From assembly GCA_021014325.1 (NCBI GenBank), contig CM037462.1, forward strand, positions 10,150,501-10,214,500: a DNA stretch of 64,000 nt. The letters run 5' to 3'. The DNA is from Plazaster borealis (Eukaryota > Echinodermata > Asteroidea > Forcipulatida > Labidiasteridae). This document shows positions 34,301 through 42,259 of this stretch, piece after piece (positions within the stretch are counted from its first letter, which is position 1; the number at the start of each line of letters is the position of its first letter). The position numbers were made by a program, and so were the translations under genes. A model generated the notes under the pieces. That model was not told the origin of the DNA. It ran no database searches and was given only the letters and a program-made list of their open reading frames with translations.

Positions 34301-37300
34301 GTTAGTACGCAACGTCCACGATATTAGTACAACAAAGGTTCACTACACACTCAGCGAAACTCAAAACAGCTACGAGCCAAAACAAAAATTAAAGGATTAT
34401 TAACAATGTTATGAACATTTTAACTTCTCCCCACCTCCGCATAAAATAAGATACAAGAATAGCCCAAATTAAAAAACCTCATCGACAACTATGGACTAAG
34501 GACCGTTTTGGGGGGTATCGATTTTTCATTATTCATAGCTTTTTTTTTGACTGTATAGAAATAAATGTACATTAATTGAATTATTCACAAGCAGTTTATA
34601 GTTTGCTACGTACATATACAAAAAGATTAGTGAATGATTTTTGGCCAATTTGATCTAGGGTTGTATGCTGGAATTTAACAATAGAGTCAAAATTTGTTGT
34701 AAACTATAAAGTGAAAAATATATATAAAATAAAACAGCGGGTCTAAATTTACAGCAAATTGAAACACTGGTTGTCAAAATCTGTCCCCAATATTTTACAT
34801 GTGAATGAGAGACAGAAAAAAAAGGGGTCTTATTTGACACCTGCGGTTTGATCACCACGTTAATGTGTGTATAGGCTGCCCTTAGCAACACCCTCAGTAA
34901 CAGATGCAGCCATAGCTGCCAAATCGGACACAGCCCATTATTGCCCAAAAAAAAAAAAAAAAATTTCCAGGCTGTTTTGAGGTATTTTACAGGATTGGTT
35001 GAGGTGACAAAATAGTTGCAGATAGTGTTCATGTTTTGTGTGATCAACCCATGAAATAACAAACCTGTGACAAGTTGGGCTTAATCCATTGTGGGAGTCA
35101 GGAGAAAATAGTGAAAAACCATGCACAGTTTCCAGAATGTAAACACATTGTTCTTAATTTTGGTAAAGACCAGTATTCTCCCTTGGTGTATCCCAACATA
35201 TGCATAAAATAACAAGCCTGTGAAAATTTGGGCTCAATTGGTCATTGAAGTTGCAAGAAAATGATGAAAGAAAAAACACCCTTGTTGTACAAATTTGTGT
35301 GCTTTTCAGATAGGGATAAAAGGCTTCTTGCAAGAAGTTTTTATTATTTTAGTGATAAATTACCTCTTTCTCAAAAACTACAGTACTTCAGACATGTCAG
35401 AGGAAGTCGTTTATGTTTTATACTATCAACAGCTCTCTGTTGCTTGTTACCAAGTAATTTTTATGCTGATATGTATTTTGAGTAATTACCAAATGTGTAC
35501 AGTGCCTTTAACAACCAAAATCAACTGTTGCGGTTTTTTATTTTTATTTTCAGATACAGTTTTCTCAAATATGATTTCAATTCAGAAGGAAATATTTTAC
35601 GGACAAAAATGTTTCTAATATGAACTTCATAATCAGTAAGCTTTCAAACTAAAATTAAACAATGTTTTTTATCCTTTCCAATCCTGTGTAATACCTTTAA
35701 GAGGGGAGGAAAATTATCTCCTTTTTTAATTGATTAGGGAAAAGGAAGGGAAAAAGTAGCCGACCATGATGTAATGACACATGCAAAAATGAATCCTTTT
35801 GATGGAGTTCGTGTTTCAAGTACAAAAACGATTTTCTAAACACTTAGAACCGTTTTCCCCTGATTTCAATGTTTTTCATTCAACGAAAATAACGACACCT
35901 GATGTGAAAACATAAAAACAAATTATAAGAATTTAAAAAAACATGTACATGCCTACAGAAGTGACACAGATGTATAAACTGAAATGATTTTGGAAAGATG
36001 ACACAATATATTAATCTTAGATCCTTCGATCACATTACAAGAAACACACACAAAAAAGTGGGTGCACATTTTGACAGAAAGAAAGAGTAGCTAGTCCGAT
36101 TGAGCATGTTTTTGGGTTTTATTACTCACAGTGTTCAGTGTATTTTGGATTGTCTGTCGTGCACGTGCGATCTGGCCAGCGAGGTCGGACTGGCCGCCTG
36201 GGGAGGCCTGCAGAATGAGTTCAGAAATAACGACAGGTGTATAGACTGTTGCAGAAGTGGGGGACGGGGAAAGGTGGCATGGGAGTGGGGTAAGGGGCTT
36301 CCTGATGGGTACCGGTCAACTCGGTCCGAGGTCAACTCGGTCCGAGGTCAACTCAGTCCAGGTCAACTCGGTCCGAGGTCAACTCGGTCGAGGTCAACTC
36401 AGTCCAAAGTCAACTCGGTCCGAGGTCAACTCTGCACCAAGTCATCTCGGTCCCAAGTCATCTCGGTCCCAAGTCATCTCGGTCCGAGGTCAACTCGGTC
36501 CCGAGTCAACTCGGTCCCAAGTCAACTCGGTTAAGTCATCTTGGTCCCAAGTCATCTTAATCCCAAGTCATTTCGGTCTCAAGTCATCTCGGTCCCAAGT
36601 CATCTCGGTCCGAGGTCAACTCGGTCCCAAGTCAACTCAGTCCCAAGTCATCTTGGTCCCAAGTCATCTCGGTGTCAAGTCATCTCGGCCCCAAGTCAAC
36701 TCTGTCCCAAGTCATCTCGGTCCTAGGTCAACTCGGTCCCAAGTCAACTCGGTCCCAAGTCATCTTGGTCCCAAGTCATCTCGGTGTCAAGTCATCTCGG
36801 CCCCAAGTCAACTCTGTCCCAAGTCATCTCGGTCCCAAGTCATCTTGGTCCCAAGTCATCTCGGTGATTACATAGTGTTTAAGCACACAATGATACATCG
36901 GCGCGATACAGCGAATTACTTCCCGCCAACCACACTTTAGTCCGAGTAGACTTTGGACCGAGTTGACTTGGGACCGAAATGACTTGAGACTGAGATGACT
37001 TGAGACCGAATTGACTTGGGACCGAGATGACTTGGGATCGAGTTGACATCGGACCGAGATGACTTGGGACCGAGATGACTTGAGACCGAGATGACTTGAG
37101 ACCAAGTTGACTTGGGACCGAGTTGACTTGGGACCGAGTTGACTCGGACCGAGTTGATTTCGAACCGAGTTGACCCTAATCCTTCTTTATGTAAAATCCC
37201 CCTCGTCGGATATCAGGAAATTTGCAAGTGAGATGCGCAGTTTGGGGTCCACTTCCTAATACCTGTAAACAACTTTTAATAACTCACAATGAGGATCGTT

Positions 37301-40300
37301 TATTTGTTTATTTGTTTTTTGCCGTTTTCAGCAATGAGCATTTGATCTGCTTTTAAAACGAGGTGCTGCTTCTAGTGCTTTATGAATTTTATATTTAAAA
37401 TAACCAAATGATTTTTGTTGTTGAATGCAGTAATGTGCTTTGACAGACAATAATAACAGAGAAAGTGAATCTACTAAAATAGCGAACTCAAAAAGTAATA
37501 AAGGAGTGTTTTAAAGCTACATACGAAGTGTGGACCTGAGAACAAAGGAGGTCCACATAATGTTGGGACTTGAAACACTCTGCGGACTAACACATGTCTA
37601 CACAGTGTTTTTTACAGTGTTGAAGAATAGCATTTTCCTCGTGTACAGAACAAAGAAATGTCTACAGAGTGACTGCAACACAGAGCTGTGTGTACAAGTG
37701 AAGGTGAGGGGGTGACCCTGACACCATAGACTGATTTGGCAAGACTAGACGACCGGGCCAATTTGTCACTTACGGAAACCAGCACCACGACTTATCAAAC
37801 AGATTTTAAAGATCTGCATCTTCATCAAGTTCAATTTGATTTGCAAAGTCATGCGTCGCGTCAATGTAGCAAGAAAGTTGGTTCCCACTTTTATCACTCT
37901 GTTTAGCATTTAGGCAAAAACAAATCAGTGCTAGCTACTTACGGTAGCGGAAAAATCCCTGCTAAAACCAACGTAATTAGCAGGCTAGTGGAATTTTAGC
38001 TTAAATGCATGTGCCAACTTCATGTTAATAAGCACTCTTGGCGTGTCGTGGCCGTGCGGTCAAGCGCACTGGACTCAAATACTCGTGAACTGTGATCAGC
38101 AGAGTGTGGGTTCGAGTTCCGGTCTTGACACTTGTGTCCTTAAGCAAGACACTTAACCATTATTGCTTGTCCTTTGGATGGGACGTAAAGCCGTAGGTCC
38201 CGTGTGTTGTGTAATGCACGTACAAGAACCCAGTGCACTTATCGTTAAGAGAAGGGATTCGCTCCGGTGTTTTTTGGTTAGGTTGGCTACAGATTGTGCC
38301 ACAGCACACTTGTAAACCATTACATGGTGCTATGTAAATAAATGAATTTTATATTTTCAACATAGCTCTACAAACCTTGTAGAAAAATAATGAGCGCTTT
38401 GAGACATGATATACAAGCGATATACATGATATAAGAACTGCATATTATTATGATTATTATTTGCTTACACATCTAGCTAAATATATTTGACGAATTACCC
38501 TGTAAGCATATTAACATGATTAAGCAGAGCCATGAATATCGACCCAGATATATCAAATAAAGATGATGATTTAATTGGAAAGCAGATCTTTCATTTCATT
38601 TCATTTATTAATTTTTGTTGTGAAGCCAAGGACTCTCAGCGAACTTAATCACTATACTAGCCAAGAACCCCACAGAGAGAAGACAAAGAAGGAAAGTTCA
38701 GTTTTAGATGTGGGAGAAAATCCCAGAGAAACACTCCAGGGAAAACCCCCGCAGTCAGGTAGGGACCGAAAACCCAATCCACATACGGCCCCTGGTGGGA
38801 TTCGAACGGGGGTCCTAGAGGTGGAAGGCGAGGAAAGATACCACTACACCAACCCAAGCAAACCAAATGAAAAGTCAAACCGACTTTGTTTTTACCAACA
38901 ATATTCATAACTGCAGCAGGGTCTTATCTATCTTTTTTTGCATCTATTCAATCATTGTGGTACAGACTGCTGAAAATAAAGGATTCAAACTGCCACTAGC
39001 CACTCAGCTAGCTCGGTGGTCCAGTGGTAAGACATCTGCTCTAGAATGGCAAAGGTCCTGGGTTCGATTCCCACATAAGTGATATGCCTGTGGATTTCTC
39101 CTTTGTTTTTAAGATGAAGAAATTTAAAGCAAATGATTTTCAGAAGATATCAACCATTTTCCCCCCAAAAATCTGATCCAGATTTACCTTAGAAGAAAGA
39201 CAAGAGCCAGAAACCCAGCGAGAATGTAGCGTAACATGAGAAATGTTCAAAGATGAATAAGAAAAGATCAAAACAAATGAAAGGGATCACTTCATAAACT
39301 TAAAAAAAACAACAACAACAAACGCTGACTGACTGCACTGCTGATTATTTCTCTTCTTTTTATGGAAAAATTAAACAGGAAACCAATTTTTTTGTTAACC
39401 AGTTAACGCTTCTCAGAGTATGTAATCCAATGCAGATTATTCTTCCTGGGTGGACATAACTACTGCAGATTTTATGGTGTATATCTACAACTATAAAGGT
39501 TTGAAACAAACAATAGGCTCCAATTAAAACAAGTACGATGCCTTTAAATACTATTCAGGATCAACAAATCAAGACCCAGTGAAAGACCTTTCCTCCATCA
39601 TCAATGAACCATTTACCAGAAATTCATTAACAAACAAACATTCAAAGCAACAGGTTGTTAGCCCGACGTTTTAACACCGAAAAACTGTGCAACATTTCTT
39701 GAGTTTAACACAATTTTTTCAATTGACCCCATTGCAGACGCGGAACGCACCTCAGCAAAATGCACATCTACCATTTCCACCATTTTGGAGGTCAATTCCT
39801 TTGTGTACATTTTGTCTCCCAAAATGGCGGACAAGATAGGCACATGTAAGTGCGCTGCGCGTCGTGCAAGGGGTATAGGTTAGTATTGATCTCAGCGTCC
39901 AAATGGGACAAGAATCACACAACAGCACAGCACCAATGAAATAAAAGTGGGAAAAATGTTGATAAAATAATTAATGCTTGATCAATGAAATTTGCTTGAA
40001 CACCAGTCCCAGCTTCACCCACCACCAAAGAAAACAAAATCCCTGTTTATCAAGTGGGTTTGAATTGAAAATACATTGCAAGCACACTTCAATGTATTGT
40101 GACTTATCAACTGCTGTTCCTACTTTTGTCAACCCCCCCCCCCTCCCGTAGGTGCATTGCACATGACGTCACATATCCCACAATCCTCTCTGAATGGTTA
40201 ACGTTTGCCATCTTTGATTTTAACATTTAGTTTTCCACTACAGCTTTGTTGTTGTTCTTCTTCTTTCTTTTGAGTGCAGCCTTCAATTCATGATTGAAGA

Positions 40301-41239
40301 TAAACGCACTGCCAGACACACCGGGGCGAACCCCTTCTCTTAGCGATAAGTGTGTACTGGAGTCTTTTACGTGCATTGATAGTTTTGTTATAACAACACA
40401 CAGGACCTACGGCTTTGCAACTCATCTGAAGGACGAAGCAATAATGGTTTTTAAAAGTGTCTTGCTTGAGGACACAAGTTTCAAGACTGGGTCTCGAACC
40501 TACACTCTGCTAAACAAAAACACCAGAGCTTGAGTTTGGTGCTCTTAACCGCTCGGCCACGACACGCCACTTTTTGTTGTTGTACCTTATGATGTCAAAC
40601 GTTAGCCATTCAGCGAGGATTGAGGGAAATTTGTGACGCTATTGCAATCCAAAAAGTAAATTTAACCCTCCTACCCTTGACTCTGTACTTTCATTGAACT
40701 GTGTACATGTATATGTGTCTACTGTGTAGATGCATTCACAACATGATATCATATTGCAGGCTGGATTATAGTTTTAATATCTTTCACTCAAAAAGCCAGA
40801 TGATGATATTGAATGGTCAGACAGTAGGAGGGTTGACTGTGTATTGTGTTGAATGCATTCACCACATGATATCATATGACAAGCTGGCATATTTTATCTA
40901 TCATTTAAAATCACAGTGATTGATATTAAATGGTCAGACAGTAGGAGGGTTAAAAAAAAAATCCCATTTTCATGTGTACTTTCATTCATTTAAAAAAAAT
41001 ATTTCAGTGGTACCACTGAAATCAGTAAACAGAGTGCCTGGGGGCCAGTTGATGATTTGTGAGGGCGCAGGTCATTTTGGGCCGAAATGGAAAATCGTTA
41101 GCCCAACCATTGTGATTTAACGCACCTGTACTACGAGCCCATCAACCTGTTTGGCACGGTGCTCCTGGTAAGTCCGTTCAGCGTTCTCCACCCTGGATTT
41201 GTCAAACCAAATACTCTCGTGCATCATGGGGTGTGCCAT
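22398..41239 (-). CDS. EEF1D: Translation elongation factor 1-delta (eEF1B delta), complete
   Basis: Eleven coding exons join in frame to 272 residues (human about 281): 41126-41239, 36130-36207, 33434-33527, 32188-32288, 30961-31044, 29700-29766, 28559-28605, 27524-27539, 26185-26247, 24725-24840, 22398-22436. The protein is the guanine-exchange subunit of the cytosolic eEF1 complex and recharges eEF1A with GTP. The order is the N-terminal eEF1Bgamma-binding segment ([20 protein letters not shown]), a leucine zipper at about 80-120, an acidic linker at 136-157, and a charged hinge. The catalytic GEF domain runs about 185-272 ([60 protein letters not shown]). K271 corresponds to the catalytic lysine near the C-terminus of the family. 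The leucine zipper marks it as delta rather than beta. Stop TAG is at 22398-22400; candidate poly-A signals (TTTATT on the plus strand) are at 21848 and 21691. A 5' untranslated exon upstream of 41239 is likely but not identified. Confidence 0.95.
23330..23477. repeat. MITE with AGACCCCTTGCA ends
   Basis: Ends AGACCCCTTGCATATGACGT and GCGTTATGCAAGGGGGTCT are inverted copies. It directly precedes the family Q element. Confidence 0.6.
23488..24103. mobile_element. MITE family Q split by a SINE
   Basis: Ends AGACCCCTTACACAACGCAG and GCGCGTTGTGCAAGGGGTCT are inverted. The uninterrupted counterpart at 39.72-39.88 kb shows that the segment around 23605-24055 is an insertion. Confidence 0.7.
23609..24055 (-). 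mobile_element. tRNA-Leu-like SINE family D, full length
   Basis: The minus strand begins GTGTCGTGGCCGAGCGGATA with B box GGTTCGAATCCCAG. The body has CTTCGTCCTTCGGATGGGAC, GTAAAAGAACCCAGTGCACT and GGGGTTCGCCCCGGTGTTCC. It ends in a LINE-like AGCGCTATATAAGAAGCCAC and (ATT)n tail. About 445 bp; seven copies or fragments in this window. Confidence 0.85.
24120..24400. repeat. Dispersed repeat family P
   Basis: GTGCATTCCAGGGCATTTCC, TTGAGTTATGCCCCGTTCCA and TGCCTGCAGGAAGTCCAGGC. An inverse copy lies at 47.09-47.36 kb and a fragment at 9.93 kb. Confidence 0.6.
24949..25290 (+). mobile_element. SINE family E, long copy with tRNA-like head
   Basis: The tRNA-like core at 25143-25215 reads GGTCTAGATAGCTCAGTTGG, then TAGAGCG, a GTT anticodon-like loop, and B box GGTTCGACTCC. 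Position 33 is C and the anticodon stem has a mismatch, so it is a SINE head rather than a working tRNA gene. It is bounded by CAGTTTCCCTTGTGGTTTAT. Confidence 0.75.
25331..25423. repeat. Palindromic MITE
   Basis: GGTCTTAAATGACCGTTTAA and GGTTTTAAGCAGCCATTAAA + GACC pair. An inner stem GTCTTGGCTAT / AAAGCCAAGG completes the hairpin. Confidence 0.65.
25941..26120 (+). repeat. SINE family G copy
   Basis: CAAGCTCAGTGGTCTAGTGG, B box GGTTCGAATCCCAC, then TATGCCTGTGGATTTT and GGTGCTTAACACACATCGG. The unbroken reference for the interrupted copy at 48.7 kb. Confidence 0.75.
26310..26512 (+). repeat. SINE family E copy
   Basis: GGGCTAGATGGCCAAGTTGG, AGCGCTGGCACGTTAATCTG and AATTTCCCTTGTGGTTTATT. 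Confidence 0.7.
26515..26815 (-). repeat. SINE family D, 3' part
   Basis: (ATT)n tail and body of family D, stopping at CCATCCGAAGGACGG where family E sequence begins abruptly. Confidence 0.75.
26815..26945 (+). repeat. SINE family E fragment
   Basis: TGATCCCTGGCTATACGGCA to GGTCTAGATGGCTCAGTTGG; breaks off within the tRNA-like head. Confidence 0.65.
26966..27240 (+). repeat. SINE family D, 5' part
   Basis: TCATGGCCGAGCGGTTAAGA, GGGTTCGAGTCCAGG and AATTGCTTTGTCCTTCGGAT. Confidence 0.75.
27524..27539 (-). CDS. EEF1D: eEF1D 16-nt microexon (WDDET)
   Basis: TGGGACGATGAAACAG is bounded by TTCAG and GTAATT. It supplies the invariant WDDET(D) of the GEF domain. The flanking exons end in VKP (phase 0) and begin with the remaining two bases of Asp (phase 1), so only this microexon restores the conserved VKPWDDETDM string. 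Confidence 0.9.
29205..29495 (+). repeat. Tandem repeat, ~119-bp unit, 2.4 copies
   Basis: Unit: GGTGTGGAGTGACATAAGGG, GGAGGATTGAGGGCTGTAGG, CAATTGCTTATCACTGGGTC. Lies in the eEF1D intron before the EAESL exon. Confidence 0.8.
29850..30545 (+). repeat. Minisatellite family H (~117-bp unit), locus 1
   Basis: Units contain GATATTGAATGGTCAGACAG, GGAGGGTTGACTGTGTACTG and TGATATCATATTGCAGGC. Interrupted by the element at 30276-30515. Other loci are at 40.68 and 57.66 kb. Confidence 0.8.
30276..30515. mobile_element. piggyBac-like MITE flanked by TTAA
   Basis: The element begins CCCTTTCGTGCACC and ends GGCATGTGAAAGAG. A TTAA lies directly on each side (30272-30275 and 30516-30519). The empty site GATATTAAATGGTCAGACAG is seen in the family H array at 40.92 kb. 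Confidence 0.7.
30687..30866. repeat. MITE family A copy
   Basis: GGGCCCAATTTCATTGAGCT to GTGCTTAAGCAGCTC; abuts the eEF1D acidic-exon donor region. Confidence 0.8.
30961..31044 (-). CDS. EEF1D: eEF1D acidic-linker exon
   Basis: Twenty-eight codons: PAASKQ, five Glu, seven Asp, then [10 protein letters not shown]. The acceptor is TATATTTAG/CCT and the donor is GAT/GTAGGT. In vertebrates this linker reads DLFGSD and its serine is a casein-kinase-2 site; here the position is Asp153. The plus strand of the GAT/GAA tract shows up as a spurious poly-serine frame. Confidence 0.88.
31200..31790. repeat. Dispersed repeat shared with 48.1 and 50.2 kb
   Basis: TTACGGCGGACGTTTTT, TATTGTGTAATACCCGATTC, GAGAACCTTTGTTGTCTTTA and GTCAGGGTTTCATTGTGAC recur at 50168-50370. 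An inverse copy (GGGGATTACACAATAACCCC) lies at 48140-48475. Frames across it are not coding. Confidence 0.55.
32411..32755. repeat. MITE family U copy with 49-bp internal duplication
   Basis: Ends TTAAAGTTAGGGTCATAT and CTATGACCCTACCTTTAA are inverted. Inside, CAGTGTCAATTTTCTTGAGA + AAACAG and an A-tract are repeated at 32506 and 32555. Confidence 0.7.
32957..33259. mobile_element. hAT-like non-autonomous element
   Basis: Terminal inverted repeats CAGGCCTGTGAG / CTCACAGGCCTG, directly flanked by ATGGTG on both sides (32951-32956 and 33260-33265). The right half is A-rich with GCGGATATCCGCTTTAAAGC. Confidence 0.7.
34059..34264. repeat. MITE family I copy
   Basis: Ends TCAGAGCTGCCAACATTTG and GAGAGTTGGCAGCTCTGA. 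The second copy is at 60.20 kb. Confidence 0.75.
34976..35700 (+). repeat. MITE family C split by family B
   Basis: GAGGTATTTTACAGGATTGG to AATCCTGTGTAATACCTTTA. A family B element replaces the middle at 35163-35511, as comparison with the unbroken C copies at 55.85 and 61.22 kb shows. Confidence 0.8.
35163..35511 (+). repeat. MITE family B nested in family C
   Basis: ATCCCAACATATGCATAAAA, the hairpin CTTCTTGCAAGAAG, and the end AATGTGTACAGTGCCTTTAA. The left end is slightly truncated (TAAAGACC). Confidence 0.8.
36314..37175. mobile_element. Foldback array of 16-bp units (TU-like)
   Basis: The left arm at 36314-36867 is about 34 tandem units of GTCAACTCGGTCCGAG / GTCATCTCGGTCCCAA. After a 72-bp spacer the right arm at 36940-37175 has about 14 units in inverse orientation (GACCGAGTTGACTTGG). 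Outer units on both sides are the GTCAACTCGG type. A higher-order period of 112 bp (7 units) is visible (GGTGTC marker at 36671 and 36783). It sits in eEF1D intron 1, ending 106 nt from the exon-2 acceptor. Confidence 0.85.
37515..37715. repeat. Repeat family V
   Basis: CGAAGTGTGGACCTGAGAAC, GTCTACACAGTGTTTTTTAC and GTTGAAGAATAGCATTTTCC. The inverse copy at 59449-59640 borders the 162-bp array. Confidence 0.65.
38041..38461 (+). mobile_element. SINE family D, full length
   Basis: GTCGTGGCCGTGCGGTCAAG, GGGTTCGAGTTCCGG, the GGTCCCGTGTGTTGTGTAAT body, and an (ATT)n-like tail. Confidence 0.8.
38581..38861 (-). repeat. SINE family F copy
   Basis: TTTCATTTCATTTATTAATT to GATACCACTACACCAACCC on the plus strand; nearly parallel to the copy at 4.6 kb. 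Confidence 0.75.
39003..39110 (+). repeat. SINE family G head
   Basis: TAGCTCGGTGGTCCAGTGGT, GGGTTCGATTCCCAC and ATGCCTGTGGATTTCT. Confidence 0.65.
39720..39882. repeat. MITE family Q copy, uninterrupted
   Basis: GACCCCATTGCAGACGCGGA, ACATCTACCATTTCCACCAT and GCGCTGCGCGTCGTGCAAGG. This is the reference for the split copy at 23.49 kb. Confidence 0.65.
40306..40568 (-). repeat. SINE family D copy
   Basis: CACCGGGGCGAACCCCTTCT to CGCTCGGCCACGACACG on the plus strand. Confidence 0.75.
40676..40950 (+). repeat. Minisatellite family H, locus 2
   Basis: About 2.3 units; includes TGATATTAAATGGTCAGACA, the intact TTAA site. Confidence 0.75.
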
Positions 41240-41329
41240 CTTGAGTAGTTACTCGTCTTTAGGATCTATGGACTTCACTAAAACACCAAAGTACACTATT
41301 ATTAGAAGATATAAATTAAATGTTTTTAC

Positions 41330-41760
41330 TTGTAGCTTTTTACTGGAGTGGCTGTTCAATGAACTGGCTGTAGGTAGGCTAGTTGTAGGTGGCCTTGTTT
41401 TAAAAGTCAGAAATGGTCTAGCTCCTACTTATCTTCAGAACTTTATTTCTACTAAAGCCCACAGCTCTTGCAAGCTATGTTCTTCTTCTACTTCTCATTT
41501 GTGCTTGTCCCCTGCACCCCGCACTTATACACGGCATGGCCAACGAGCATTCACAGTCAGTGCACCGACATCATGGAACAATCTCCCTCTTCACATCCGT
41601 CAGGCATCATCTCTTGACTCCTTCAAAGCCATGTTAAAAACTCATTTGCTTTTTTCTAAGTTACTAAAACTGTGTTTATTCTTTGTGCTTTTGTACAGCG
41701 CCTTGAAACCTTTGTAAAAGGCGCTTTATAAATGTTATTATTATTAGTATTAGTTGCGAT
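41330..41760 (+). mobile_element. 5'-truncated non-LTR retrotransposon tail
   Basis: An open frame running to 41717 shows the typical C-terminus of CR1/L2/Jockey-like reverse-transcriptase ORFs: GLAPTYLQNF, SPAPRTYTRHGQRAF, SAPTSWNNLPLHIRQA, SLDSFKAMLKTHL. It is followed by a short 3' UTR (GCGCTTTATAAATG) and an ATTATTATT tail, as in that class. No RT catalytic core is present, so it is a dead 5'-truncated copy. It sits just upstream of the eEF1D start codon, on the opposite strand. Confidence 0.75.
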
Positions 41761-41792
41761 GGTCCTAAACTTCCTCCTTGAGACGAGGGTTA

Positions 41793-42120
41793 AGATGTCA
41801 TGACCGAGTGGTCAAGTGCACTGGACTCAAGCTCTGTTGTTTCTGACTAGCAGAGTGTGGGTTCGAGTCCTGGTCCTGAAACTTGTGCCCTAAAGCAAGC
41901 CACTTAACCATTAAAGCATTATTGCTTTGTCCTTCGGATGGGACGTAATCGTAAAGCTGTTGGATCAGTGTGTTGTATGATGTACGTAACTAAAAGAACC
42001 CAGTACACTTATCGCTAAGAGAAGGGGTTCGCCCCGGTGTTCCTGGACGTTGGCTGCAGATCGCGCCACAGCACCTTTTAAACCGTCACATGGTGCTATG
42101 TAAATCAATGGGTCTTATAT
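41793..42120 (+). repeat. SINE family D copy
   Basis: GTCATGACCGAGTGGTCAAG, GGGTTCGAGTCCTGG and AAGGGGTTCGCCCCGGTGTT. It lies between the LINE tail and the Penelope-like element. Confidence 0.75.
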
Positions 42121-42259
42121 TTCAAATTTATTAAAAATCCTTGGGAGCCAAAAATCAGAAAAAGAAAAGGTATATCCAATGGAGGAGTCAATTTGTAATA
42201 ATAATTTTTGGAGATAAACAAAAATATCGGGGTTATAGTTAAGTGATCAGGGCAGAACC

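Noticed and set aside
36314..36867. CRISPR-like spaced repeats
   Set aside because: The units are contiguous, with no unique spacers, and the genome is eukaryotic.
36100..36940. Long frames encoding repetitive [18 protein letters not shown] protein
   Set aside because: They are translations of the 16-bp tandem array (48 nt = 16 codons), overlap each other in several frames, and lie in an eEF1D intron.
41199..41320. N-terminal part of the 172-codon plus-strand frame
   Set aside because: It reads antisense through eEF1D exon 1; only the part from about 41330 matches a retrotransposon.
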